Origin: an uncultured Chloroflexota bacterium
GTDB taxonomy: Bacteria; Chloroflexota; Anaerolineae; Aggregatilineales; Phototrophicaceae
NCBI GenBank assembly: GCA_937974245.1
Contig: CALJKV010000114.1
Coordinates: forward strand, 50,148 to 114,147
Reading direction: 5' to 3'
Length of the DNA: 64,000 nt
Shown: positions 52,779-61,297 of the stretch, piece after piece
Layout of the letters: every line of letters begins with the position of its first letter
Position numbering within the stretch: position 1 is the first letter of the stretch
Notes under the pieces: generated by a model
Database searches by the model: none
Told to the model about the DNA's origin: nothing
Seen by the model: the letters and a program-made list of their open reading frames with translations, nothing else
Translations under genes and position numbers: made by a program

Positions 52779-53204
52779 ATGATTAGAAAATACGAAGACA
52801 AGGACTTAAACGCACTGTTGGATGCGTGGTACTCCGCGTCGCAAGTCGCTCACCCGTTCCTCAATGAAGACTTTTTGGCCCAGGAACGTCGGGCTATAGC
52901 CGATGTCTACTTACCCAACGCAGAAACCTGGGTGTTCGAGTCGGAGGGTGTGGTTGTTGGCTTTATTTCCCTCATTGGCAATGAAGTTGGGGGTATTTTC
53001 GTTGATGCCAACCACCATAGTCACGGGATCGGACGCGCATTGATGGATCATGCCAGGAGTATCCGAGACTGTCTTGAACTGGATGTGTTCAAGGATAATC
53101 GGGTTGGGCGACGATTCTACGAAAAATATGGTTTCATCCAGGTGGATGAGTACCGGCATGAGGAGACCGGCTTCATGCAGCTCAAGCTAAAGCTACCCTG
53201 TTGA
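52779..53204 (+). CDS. GNAT acetyltransferase, YjaB-like
   Basis: This 141-residue protein has the YjaB-type beginning (VAHPFLNEDFL, then VYLPNAETWVF) and acetyl-CoA loop SHGIGRALM. FYEKYGF follows near 115. Targets of this group are unknown. The base composition is somewhat more AT-rich than in adjacent genes. It stands alone between a divergent peroxidase gene and the aminotransferase. Confidence 0.85.
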   Translation: MIRKYEDKDLNALLDAWYSASQVAHPFLNEDFLAQERRAIADVYLPNAETWVFESEGVVVGFISLIGNEVGGIFVDANHHSHGIGRALMDHARSIRDCLELDVFKDNRVGRRFYEKYGFIQVDEYRHEETGFMQLKLKLPC

Positions 53205-53305
53205 CTGGAGACGGGAGTTTCGCGGGGGCAGCCGCTTGACTCTTGTACACCGGCTTGTTCTAATCGGGGCAAATTTCGGACCATGCTTGCATGAGGAATC
53301 TTACC

Positions 53306-54565
53306 ATGACACCCAGCGGCGACACCCTGCTTTCCCCTGTCTGGTCGCACATGACCCATATCCAACCGGAGCGGGCCGAGGGCATCTACCTATACGAGGC
53401 TGACGGCACGCGCTATACCGATTTCACCAGTGGCATCGGCGTGACCAACACCGGCCATTGTCACCCGCGTGTTGTCGCTGCGATTCAGGAGCAGGCAGCC
53501 CGATTGATTCACGGGCAGATTAACATCGTTATCCCGCCTTCAACGATCAAACTGGCGGAGATGCTCAATACCATCACACCCCCTTCAATCGATTCGTTCT
53601 TTTTCTCCAACAGCGGGGCGGAAGCGGTGGAAGGTGCGATCAAGTTGACACGCCAGGCCACCCGCCGGACGAATATCATCACCTTCCAGGGCAGCTTTCA
53701 CGGGCGCACCGCGCAGACGATGGCGATGACCAACTCGAAGACGATCTACCGCGCCAGCTACCAACCGCTGCCATCCGGCACGTTTGTTGCCCCCTTCCCA
53801 TACAGCTATTTTTACGGCTGGGACGAAGAGACGACGGTGGATTTCTGCCTGAACCAGCTTGACCTGCTCTTTAAGACCCAGTCCGCGCCAGAAGAAACCG
53901 CCGCCATTATCATTGAGCCGGTGCTGGGCGAGGGTGGGTACGTACCCGCGCCGCCGCGTTTCCTGCAGGCACTGCGCGCCATCACGGCACAGCACGGCAT
54001 TTTGCTGATCGCCGACGAGGTGCAAACCGGGTTCGGGCGCACCGGTAAATGGTTCGGCTTTGAACACGCGGGAATCGTGCCGGATATAATCGTAATGGCG
54101 AAGGGTCTGGGCAGCGGGATGCCGATCAGCGGCGTGGCGGCCTCGCAGGCACTCATGCAAAAATGGACAACCGGCTCACACGGCGGGACATATGGTGGTG
54201 GGGCGCTGGCGGCAGCGGCGGCGCTGGCAACTGTCGAAACGATCCGTGATGAAGATTTGCCCGGTAACGCGGCTCGTATGGGCGAACGACTAATGGACGG
54301 GTTAGCCGAACTCCAGGGGCGTTATCCGGTGCTGGGCGATGTGCGCGGCATGGGGCTGATGGTCGGGACGGAGTTCACTCAGGGGGGCAAGCCGGATAAA
54401 ACAACGGCCAAAGCGGTGCAGGCGGCTTGCCTGGCACGTAACCTGCTGCTCCTGACGTGTGGCGCTTACGAAAACACTATCCGCTGGATTCCGCCGCTGG
54501 TCGTGAACGAAAGGCAGATTGACGCCGCCCTCACCGTCTTTGAGGATGCGATGGGGATGTGCTAA
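53306..54565 (+). CDS. Class III PLP-dependent aminotransferase (4-aminobutyrate-transaminase-like)
   Basis: This 419-residue protein has the PLP-phosphate and ring contacts SNSGAEA (101-107), D237 in ADEVQTGFGRTG, and Schiff-base Lys K266 in VMAKGLG. The FHGRT motif is at 131-135. The closest named group is GabT-like omega-aminotransferases, which transfer the amino group of 4-aminobutyrate or other omega-amines to 2-oxoglutarate. Ornithine-type specificity is possible. The ATG at 53306 is preferred because GAGGA lies eight bases upstream. An ATG five codons earlier is also in frame. Confidence 0.9.
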   Translation: MTPSGDTLLSPVWSHMTHIQPERAEGIYLYEADGTRYTDFTSGIGVTNTGHCHPRVVAAIQEQAARLIHGQINIVIPPSTIKLAEMLNTITPPSIDSFFFSNSGAEAVEGAIKLTRQATRRTNIITFQGSFHGRTAQTMAMTNSKTIYRASYQPLPSGTFVAPFPYSYFYGWDEETTVDFCLNQLDLLFKTQSAPEETAAIIIEPVLGEGGYVPAPPRFLQALRAITAQHGILLIADEVQTGFGRTGKWFGFEHAGIVPDIIVMAKGLGSGMPISGVAASQALMQKWTTGSHGGTYGGGALAAAAALATVETIRDEDLPGNAARMGERLMDGLAELQGRYPVLGDVRGMGLMVGTEFTQGGKPDKTTAKAVQAACLARNLLLLTCGAYENTIRWIPPLVVNERQIDAALTVFEDAMGMC

Positions 54566-54584
54566 AACGGTGAGCCTATGACCA

Positions 54585-57500
54585 CTACTCACCCGGCTCG
54601 TTGTCATTGATAACCTGAGTGGGTAGTTCCACGGTAAAGATTGAACCCAGCCCCGATTCGCTCTCTACCGAAATGCGCCCCCGGTGGCGCTCTACACAAT
54701 CTTTGACGATGCTCAAACCCAGGCCGGAGCCGCCAATCGAACGTACCTCGGCGCTCCGGTAAAAGGGTTCAAAAATGTGCAGCAGGTCCTCTTCGGTAAT
54801 GCCCAGGCCCTGGTCAGTCACGCGCAGCATAATCCAATCGTCACCGCGCCGGTCAAGTTCCAGTGTGATGTCGCTGCTATTGGGCGAATACTTGACGGCA
54901 TTCGAGAGCAGGTTGAGCAGGATGCGGCTGACCAGAATCTCGTCTACCGGGACAATTTCAACCTGCCCGGTGTTTGTGAAAATTAGTTTATGGCCCTTCC
55001 TGTTGGTCTCGCCGATTTCACTCACGCTCACCCGGCACAGTGTGTCCAGATTCAACGGTGCTGGATTGAAATCGCGCTCATTGAGATTCCCGCGCACCAG
55101 CGTAACGGTATCATCCAGCAAATCAAGCGCGTACTGGAGCTGGCGCTCAATGCTATCCAGCTTTTCCTGGCGTTTTTCGATGGTGAGCTGGTCGTAATAC
55201 CGGCTGAGGATGTTTTTGGCAGTCGAGATTACTGTCAGCGGTGTGCGCAGGTCATGATTCAACGCTGAAATCGTACGTTGGATAAGGATGTTCTGTTCTT
55301 CTTCTTGCCTGAAGCGTGTCTTCAGGCGTTCGTGATCCAACGCCAGTTTCTGGGCACGTTTTTGTTCGGTGATGTCCTCGCCAATAGATTGGTAGAGCGT
55401 AACCTTGCCCTCGGCGTCGAACAGCGCACGGTTTGACCAGCGCTGCCAGCGGATCGTCCCATCGGGTGCGATGGCGCGATGCTCATGTGAATGGATGGGT
55501 GAGTCACTTGTCAGGGTGGTGATATTGGCAATGACCTGATCACGATCACTTTTGGGGATAAAATCCAGGAAATTGGATCCGACCAATTCCTCGCTGGTTC
55601 TGGAAAAGTAGTTACAGTACGCCTGGTTCGCGAAGGTGATCTCTCCCTCTTGGCGGAAGCTGCACATCAGCAAGGGGGTATCTTCGACCACGCCGCGATA
55701 GCGGGATTCACTTTCCCGCAGTGCTGCTTCCATCTCCATACGTTCTGTGATGTCCCAGAATGCCCCCTGTAGCCCTTCGATCTGCCCCTGACTGTCATAG
55801 ATTGGCAGCTTGATGACTTCGACATAACGGTGTTCGCCACTGTGGGGGGTGACGTTCACTTCGGTAAACCGCATGACTGCGCCGTTTTTGATAACCGTCG
55901 CATCATCGCGTCGATATTTTTCTGCCAGGTCAGGCGAATAAAGGTCATAGGCGGTTTTGCCCAGCAGCGCTTCAAGCGGCAGGCCGATATTCTCCAACAT
56001 GGAACGGTTAGCGAAGGTGATACACCCTTCCAGGTCGACACGATATATATTGATCGGCAGCGAATCAACTAGGGACTGGTAGAGCGTCTGACTCTGCTGC
56101 AAGGCTTTCTCGGCCTGTTTACGCTCAGTAATATCCATAGCGGAGGAAATCACGCCCGCCGTCCAGTCGGTTGGGTCAATATAGGAAGAACTCACGAGAA
56201 AATCAAGAATCGTGCCGTCTTTCCGCCGGAAGCGTGTTTCCGCTGTACTGAGATCGTTCTGAACAATGACCTGCCCTATATGGTCATATGTGGCGTCATC
56301 GGGGTAAATCAGGCGCACATTCTTGCCAATTAATTCCTCACGGGTATAGCCAATCTGCCGGCAAAACGAGTCATTAATCCATTCAAAGACGCGCTGCTTG
56401 AGCAGCCCGATGCCAATGGGGGCGGAACGCAGGATGCTCTGAACAGTGGCTTCACGCTCTTGCAGCGCGATTTCTGCCAGTTTGCGCTCGGTGATATCCA
56501 ACACCGAAAAGATTGTGCCCGCCGATGTATCGCCTGGAATAATCGGTGTGGAACTCAGCAGGACATTGAGAATAGCACCGTTCTTGCGGCGGAAGCGTGT
56601 CTCTAACGTGCCGATGCCATATTCGGCAATCTGAGCATATTTCACCTGGCCGACATGCTCAAATTCGGCGTCATCAGGGTAAATCATACGGGCGCTCTGC
56701 CCAATCAACTCCTCGCGGGTATAGCCAATCTGCCGGCAAAATGTCACATTGACCCACTCAAAGACACGCCCCTTGACCAGCCCGATGCCAATGGGGGCGG
56801 AACGCAGGATGCTCTGCACAGTGGCTTCACGTTCTTGCAGTGCGATTTCCGCCAGTTTGCGCTCGGTGATTTCGCTGGCGTAGACGATAACTGCAATGGG
56901 CTGACTGGCACTGTCATGCACTGGCTGGATGCTGGTGCGGAACCAGCATGGTTGTTCATTTATCGTGACCGAGGTTTCCAGCACCATCCCCTGGTCATTT
57001 TCAATGACCTCGCGCACGTCGCGCAGGATTCGAGTGGTGTCATCCGGCGGAAAGAGATCGCCCACGGTTTTACCAACCAGCGCTTCGGGTGATTTGCCGA
57101 AATTCTGGGCGGCGATGGCATTCATGAACAGGTAATGTCCACCTATGTCGAGCATCGAAATCGCGGCGTCGGAACTTTCGATCAAACTGCGGTATCTTTC
57201 CTCGCTGGTTCTTAGTGCAGTTTCCGCCTGTCTGCGTTGGTCAATTTCCTGGGTAGCCGCGTCGTGCAGCCGCGTATTTTCCAACAACAGCGCGATCAGG
57301 TGTGAAAACAGAACTCCCTGTTGAATCTCATCTGACGTAAAAGGTGCGCCCGGCTCGGTCCGGCTTACATCAAGGACTCCCAGGCATTTTTCCCCGACCA
57401 TGATAGGGAAGCAGGCAACCGCATGAAATGAGATATGGTTGTAAATCGCCCGGCGACCTGGAAACGTGGCGTAATCGTCAAGAGTGACGACCTGATGTGT

Positions 57501-58628
57501 ATCGCAGGCTTTCCAGCTTAGCAGTCCCTCACCTCGCTTCACCCGGTCTCCGACGATGAAGATCTGGTTGGCGGTGTTGGCCTGGACGACCAGTTCTTCT
57601 CCTTCCAGGAAGGAAATCTCAACATAAGGAGCGTCCATGATGGCGGCGGCATGATCGAGGATTGATTGAAGCAGGTCGGGTCGGTTGCGATAGTTGAGCA
57701 GGTCGAGTGTAACCTGGTGGAGAAAGGTGAGGGAGTCATTCTGGCGGCGCAGCGCCTCTTCCATCTGTTTGCGCTCGGTGATGTCCTGAATATAGCCCCG
57801 GTAGCCCATCACTTCCCCGTCGTCATTCCAGGTGACAGAGGAGAAGTCGTAGAACCAGCGATAACGACCATCCGCGTGACGGATACGATACTCCTGCTCA
57901 AACTCAGTGCGCCCGGTGGCGTAATAAGCCGCGATTTCAGCGTTTAGCCGCGTCATGTCGTCAGAATGGACAATAGAGCTGTAAGGGATTTTGCCACTGG
58001 TGAACTCCAGCGGTGTGTAGCCAAGTTCTTCAAAAACATTGGGTGACACATACTCAACCGGCCAGCTGCTTTCTGCCCGCCAGCGGAAGACCACGGTTGG
58101 CCCACCGTTGAACAACTGGCGCTCTTCAGCAAGCGCAGCTTCCGCCTGCTTGCGTTCGGAGATGTCTACGTTCATCCCCATGATGCCAATGATCGTTTTT
58201 TGGTCGTATACGGGGAAGATAATATCGTGGTAGTTGTGTTTATCGCCCTGGTGGGTGTAGCTGACTTCGGCGGTCACAATTTCCCCGGCAAAAGCCCGGC
58301 GGTCATTTTCCTGCCACTGAGAAAGAAGGTATTCCGGGATGTCGAGATCTTCGAGTTTGCGCCCGACCCGGTCGCCCCAATGCGCGTTACAGGTGGCATT
58401 TTGTAAGATATAAGTCCCTTCAGCATCCATCGCCCAGAAGTCGAAAGGCAGGCTTTCGAACACGGCATGGAGCATCGCTGCACAATGCTCAAGCACCTGT
58501 GTGGAGACTGGCTTCTCCACCTCATCCAGCAGACGCGCCACGATTTCGTCCACGGAACAGCCTTCGCGCTCGGCACGCTCCCGCAGTCGGCATAAGGTGC
58601 CAGCGCTGATGTTGGCCGTATCTGTCAT
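54585..58628 (-). CDS. Multi-PAS/GAF soluble sensor histidine kinase
   Basis: This 1347-residue protein has no membrane helix. I count seven PAS domains and one GAF: PAS1 (about 50-170), PAS2 (175-295), GAF (300-465), then five PAS in tandem (about 480-1100), most ending in the D-I-T-E-R-K-type linker. The HisKA domain carries H1125 in ALNHDLRTP. The HATPase_c domain has N-box N1243 and GLGLSIVK. The fourth and fifth PAS domains are a recent tandem duplication with an offset of 375 bases. Ligands (haem, flavin or none) cannot be told. No response regulator is adjacent. Its 3' end is 19 bases from the convergent aminotransferase. Confidence 0.92.
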   Translation of the reverse strand: MTDTANISAGTLCRLRERAEREGCSVDEIVARLLDEVEKPVSTQVLEHCAAMLHAVFESLPFDFWAMDAEGTYILQNATCNAHWGDRVGRKLEDLDIPEYLLSQWQENDRRAFAGEIVTAEVSYTHQGDKHNYHDIIFPVYDQKTIIGIMGMNVDISERKQAEAALAEERQLFNGGPTVVFRWRAESSWPVEYVSPNVFEELGYTPLEFTSGKIPYSSIVHSDDMTRLNAEIAAYYATGRTEFEQEYRIRHADGRYRWFYDFSSVTWNDDGEVMGYRGYIQDITERKQMEEALRRQNDSLTFLHQVTLDLLNYRNRPDLLQSILDHAAAIMDAPYVEISFLEGEELVVQANTANQIFIVGDRVKRGEGLLSWKACDTHQVVTLDDYATFPGRRAIYNHISFHAVACFPIMVGEKCLGVLDVSRTEPGAPFTSDEIQQGVLFSHLIALLLENTRLHDAATQEIDQRRQAETALRTSEERYRSLIESSDAAISMLDIGGHYLFMNAIAAQNFGKSPEALVGKTVGDLFPPDDTTRILRDVREVIENDQGMVLETSVTINEQPCWFRTSIQPVHDSASQPIAVIVYASEITERKLAEIALQEREATVQSILRSAPIGIGLVKGRVFEWVNVTFCRQIGYTREELIGQSARMIYPDDAEFEHVGQVKYAQIAEYGIGTLETRFRRKNGAILNVLLSSTPIIPGDTSAGTIFSVLDITERKLAEIALQEREATVQSILRSAPIGIGLLKQRVFEWINDSFCRQIGYTREELIGKNVRLIYPDDATYDHIGQVIVQNDLSTAETRFRRKDGTILDFLVSSSYIDPTDWTAGVISSAMDITERKQAEKALQQSQTLYQSLVDSLPINIYRVDLEGCITFANRSMLENIGLPLEALLGKTAYDLYSPDLAEKYRRDDATVIKNGAVMRFTEVNVTPHSGEHRYVEVIKLPIYDSQGQIEGLQGAFWDITERMEMEAALRESESRYRGVVEDTPLLMCSFRQEGEITFANQAYCNYFSRTSEELVGSNFLDFIPKSDRDQVIANITTLTSDSPIHSHEHRAIAPDGTIRWQRWSNRALFDAEGKVTLYQSIGEDITEQKRAQKLALDHERLKTRFRQEEEQNILIQRTISALNHDLRTPLTVISTAKNILSRYYDQLTIEKRQEKLDSIERQLQYALDLLDDTVTLVRGNLNERDFNPAPLNLDTLCRVSVSEIGETNRKGHKLIFTNTGQVEIVPVDEILVSRILLNLLSNAVKYSPNSSDITLELDRRGDDWIMLRVTDQGLGITEEDLLHIFEPFYRSAEVRSIGGSGLGLSIVKDCVERHRGRISVESESGLGSIFTVELPTQVINDNEPGE

Positions 58629-58993
58629 TTTTATGCCCTGACCGTTTGCTTAAAAACTCATGAACAATGGCTTTGAGAATCCCCTTGCCCACAGCCAAAC
58701 AACCTGATTTTGCGGATAGAATTTCTAAAGTCATACACAAGACACATTTTAATATTATCATTGATTGTGAAATTATTTTGCTTAAGCTTGTAATGAATTT
58801 GAGGTTAGAAAAAGCACCGAACCTGTTAGGAGTGGCGTCATTCAGGGGGTGTGCGGCTATCAGGCGACATTAAAACACATGAGCTAAACGTTAAAATCAG
58901 ATTCAACATTTTGCGCTATAATATAATGATAGGTTATGTGAAATCTGTCGCAAAGGTTGTGTAAATATCTACGAGATGAAAGGGTTTTGAGCT
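58629..58993. other. AT-rich divergent intergenic region
   Basis: There are 365 bases between the PAS kinase and the HNH gene without a supported gene. A TATAAT box lies near 58916, upstream of the HNH gene. No -35 hexamer of quality was found. Confidence 0.35.
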
Positions 58994-59542
58994 GTGTCCA
59001 GAGGGGCAGTATTGAACAGCCGTGTTTTGCTGCTCAACGGCAGTACCTGGGAGCCGCTGGCGATTATTACCGTGCCGCGTGCAATTAACCTGCTGTTGGC
59101 GGGTAAAGCGGTTGTGATTGAAGAGAGCGGAAAATATCTGAAGACAATCCGCGACCAGTTCCCAGTGCCTTCGGTGGTTGCCCTGCGTACTTATGTGAAC
59201 GTCCCCCGTCGCCAGGCACACTGGAGCCGCAAAGGCGTGCTGGTGCGGGACGACTTCACCTGTATTTACTGTGGCGCAAAGCCGGGGGCGACAGTACGGG
59301 GCAAGCTGCTTGCCAAGAATGACTTCACGGTGGATCATATCCTCCCGAAATCTCGCGGGGGCAGAGACCTGTGGACGAATACGGCCTGCGCGTGCCCGGC
59401 CTGTAATCATCGCAAGGGAGACCGGCTGCCGAATGAGATTGGTATGCGGCTGCGCTGGGAGCCGAAAATACCCCGTACCAGCTATCTGGTGATCGCGATA
59501 GGCAGCGGCCCGGATGTCTGGAAGCGCTACATCGAATATTAA
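58994..59542 (+). CDS. HNH endonuclease-domain protein
   Basis: This 182-residue protein opens with a segment shared by a common family of stand-alone HNH proteins (VLLLNGSTWEPLAIITVPRA). The HNH zinc-finger motif follows: C90-x2-C93, then D114-H115 in VDHILPKSRGG, N129 and C134-x2-C137 with H139. The nuclease function is assigned by the motif. The cellular role of this family is not settled, and no phage or restriction genes are near. The GTG at 58994 is used. A TTG eleven codons in, preceded by AGGGG, is an alternative. Confidence 0.83.
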   Translation: MSRGAVLNSRVLLLNGSTWEPLAIITVPRAINLLLAGKAVVIEESGKYLKTIRDQFPVPSVVALRTYVNVPRRQAHWSRKGVLVRDDFTCIYCGAKPGATVRGKLLAKNDFTVDHILPKSRGGRDLWTNTACACPACNHRKGDRLPNEIGMRLRWEPKIPRTSYLVIAIGSGPDVWKRYIEY

Positions 59543-59760
59543 TTACCCTTTCCAGGCAGTTCGAGCCGGGTTGCCGGGCGCATTTGCCTTTTGTTTGGTG
59601 TTCTCTGGCTCAGGCTGGGCGCACCTGGTTGCTACTATCCTCACCGTTTTCCGTTGTAATCACCCACTGTCGCACAAAACCGAAACATTTCATTGACGCC
59701 TCACGTTGCCACCGTTATACTTAGATTTGTAATTGCCCCCTGGATTGAAGGAAAACAGCG

Positions 59761-60012
59761 ATGTCTGATACGCAATCTGTGGTTGATCCCAAGTTGTTGG
59801 CAATTTTACGGTGCCCGGTGGCCGTACACTATCGGGACAAAGGTGACGACCCCGGCAAGCTTGAACTGGTCAAAGGCTGCTGGCTGGTTAGCGCCGACTC
59901 GGGCTATAAGTACCCCATTCGGAATGGCTTGCCCATCATGCTCATTTCGGAAGGCGAAAAGTGGAAAGATGTGGCAGTATATGACCTGCCTGTTCCCCCA
60001 CCTGCTGAATGA
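59761..60012 (+). CDS. Trm112/UPF0434-type small protein
   Basis: This 83-residue protein has the YcaR/Trm112-like pattern: DPKLLAILRCPV at the N-terminus and YPIRNGLPIML near 50-60. Only one of the cysteines that bind zinc in Trm112 relatives is retained in the first pair. Trm112-like proteins activate or stabilise methyltransferases. The bacterial UPF0434 role is not established. AAGGA lies eight bases before the ATG, and a strong terminator follows. Confidence 0.8.
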   Translation: MSDTQSVVDPKLLAILRCPVAVHYRDKGDDPGKLELVKGCWLVSADSGYKYPIRNGLPIMLISEGEKWKDVAVYDLPVPPPAE

Positions 60013-60023
60013 TGCTCCACACG

Positions 60024-60057
60024 ACGCCCTGGTTAGATGACCGGGGCGTTTTTATTT
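60024..60057 (+). terminator. Intrinsic terminator after the UPF0434 gene
   Basis: ACGCCCTGG (60024-60032) pairs with CCGGGGCGT (60041-60049), with one G-T pair, around an 8-base loop. It is followed by TTTTATTT. Confidence 0.85.
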
Positions 60058-60090
60058 GCCCTACTTTCCCCGAATTTACATTTTCAAAAA

Positions 60091-60138
60091 ATTGGTATCA
60101 TACCAATACTTGACAAATTATTTAGGCTTACCTAAAAT
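60091..60138 (+). promoter_or_regulatory. feo promoter with two palindromes, one DtxR/IdeR-like
   Basis: A consensus promoter TTGACA (60110-60115), 17-base spacer, TAAAAT (60133-60138) precedes feoA. The palindrome TTTAGG-CTTA-CCTAAA (60121-60136) covers the spacer and -10. It resembles DtxR/IdeR/MntR operators (TTAGG-N4-CCTAA). A second, perfect 17-bp palindrome ATTGGTAT-C-ATACCAAT (60091-60107) sits just upstream of the -35. Iron-dependent repression through the first site is inferred. The second may bind another regulator. Confidence 0.65.
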
Positions 60139-60177
60139 AGGGTTTATAAAGTTCGGAACATTATCACGTTGGGGCAG

Positions 60178-60447
60178 ATGATGACGACTACCAGCGCAGC
60201 AATCACACTCGACCAACTCCAACCGGGGCAAATCGCCACCGTAACCACACTCAACAGCACCGGTCTTAACCGGCGGCGACTGCTCGACCTGGGCATTCTG
60301 CCGGGGACAGCCATCACGGTTGAAATGCGGAGTCCGCTCGGCGATCCCACCGCCTACCGGGTGCGTGGATCGGTGATCGCGTTGCGGCGAGAACAGTCCC
60401 GTGAAATCGAAATCACCCTGCCAGCCAGCGTTTCGGAGAGCGAATAA
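60178..60447 (+). CDS. feoA: Ferrous iron transport protein A
   Basis: This protein of about 89 residues has the SH3-like FeoA fold: LDQLQPGQIATV, RRRLLDLGILPGT and a final strand YRVRGSVIALRR. FeoA is a small cytoplasmic partner that modulates FeoB. The ATG at 60178 or the one directly after it (60181) is the start. GGGG lies three or six bases upstream, which favours the second. It begins the feo operon and ends one base before the FeoB G-domain gene. Confidence 0.93.
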   Translation: MMTTTSAAITLDQLQPGQIATVTTLNSTGLNRRRLLDLGILPGTAITVEMRSPLGDPTAYRVRGSVIALRREQSREIEITLPASVSESE

Positions 60448-60448
60448 G

Positions 60449-61297
60449 ATGATAACCCAGACTGAGACCCTGCCAACCACTGCCTGCGCAACCTGTCCAG
60501 CGTTTAACAGCGCCCAACTGCGCAAGCTGGGCATCAACACTGAAGATTGGGATTATGTGGTCGCCCTAGCGGGTAACCCTAACACCGGCAAAAGCACGGT
60601 GTTTAACGCGCTGACCGGCCTGCGCCAGCATGTCGGCAACTGGCCGGGCAAGACCGTCGCCCGCGCCGAGGGTGGTTTCCGTTACGACGATGCAAACTAC
60701 AAGCTGGTTGATCTGCCGGGAACATACTCCTTGCTTTCGACCAGTGTGGATGAGGAAATCGCCCGTGATTTCATCCTCTTCGGCCAACCGGATGTGACGA
60801 TTGTCGTCGTGGATGCGACCCGTTTGGAGCGCAACCTGAATCTGTGTCTGCAAATCCTGGAGATTACTGACCGGGTAGTGGTGGCGCTGAACCTGATGGA
60901 TGAGGCCAACCGGCATGGCCTCAAGGTCGATGAACGCCACCTGATGCGCCAATTGGGTGTACCGGTGGTACCGATGGTCGCCCGGCGTGGCGAGGGCATC
61001 CCGGAGCTTCTGAGCGCGGTTCGCCAGGTTGTGCGCGGCGAATTTGCCGTGCGCCCGCACCGTATTCAGTACCGCGACTTGCAGATTGAGAACGCTGTCA
61101 ATAATCTGGTGGGACAGCTTGACGCCCGGTTCCCCGGCCTGCCGAATGCTCGTTGGGTGGCGCTGCGGCTGCTGGAAGGCGATGAATCCATCGAGCACGC
61201 CCTGGCAGAAGGCACATTGGGTGACTTACAGCGTGGTGAAGCCATTAAATCCCAGAATGAACGCATGACGATGGGGGTTGTGGGCTATGGCGACTGA
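60449..61297 (+). CDS. feoB: FeoB GTPase part (split ferrous iron transporter)
   Basis: This 282-residue soluble protein is the G domain of FeoB: G1 GNPNTGKS (42-49), switch HVGNWPGKTV, G3 DLPG (88-91), G4 NLMD (148-151) and the helical NFeoB extension to about 260. A CATC motif lies near residues 13-16. In most bacteria this is fused to the membrane domain. Here it ends with TGA at 61297, inside the start region of the next gene, overlapping it by 11 bases in another frame. The N-terminal ATG directly follows feoA. GTP binding would gate the partner membrane protein. Confidence 0.9.
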   Translation: MITQTETLPTTACATCPAFNSAQLRKLGINTEDWDYVVALAGNPNTGKSTVFNALTGLRQHVGNWPGKTVARAEGGFRYDDANYKLVDLPGTYSLLSTSVDEEIARDFILFGQPDVTIVVVDATRLERNLNLCLQILEITDRVVVALNLMDEANRHGLKVDERHLMRQLGVPVVPMVARRGEGIPELLSAVRQVVRGEFAVRPHRIQYRDLQIENAVNNLVGQLDARFPGLPNARWVALRLLEGDESIEHALAEGTLGDLQRGEAIKSQNERMTMGVVGYGD

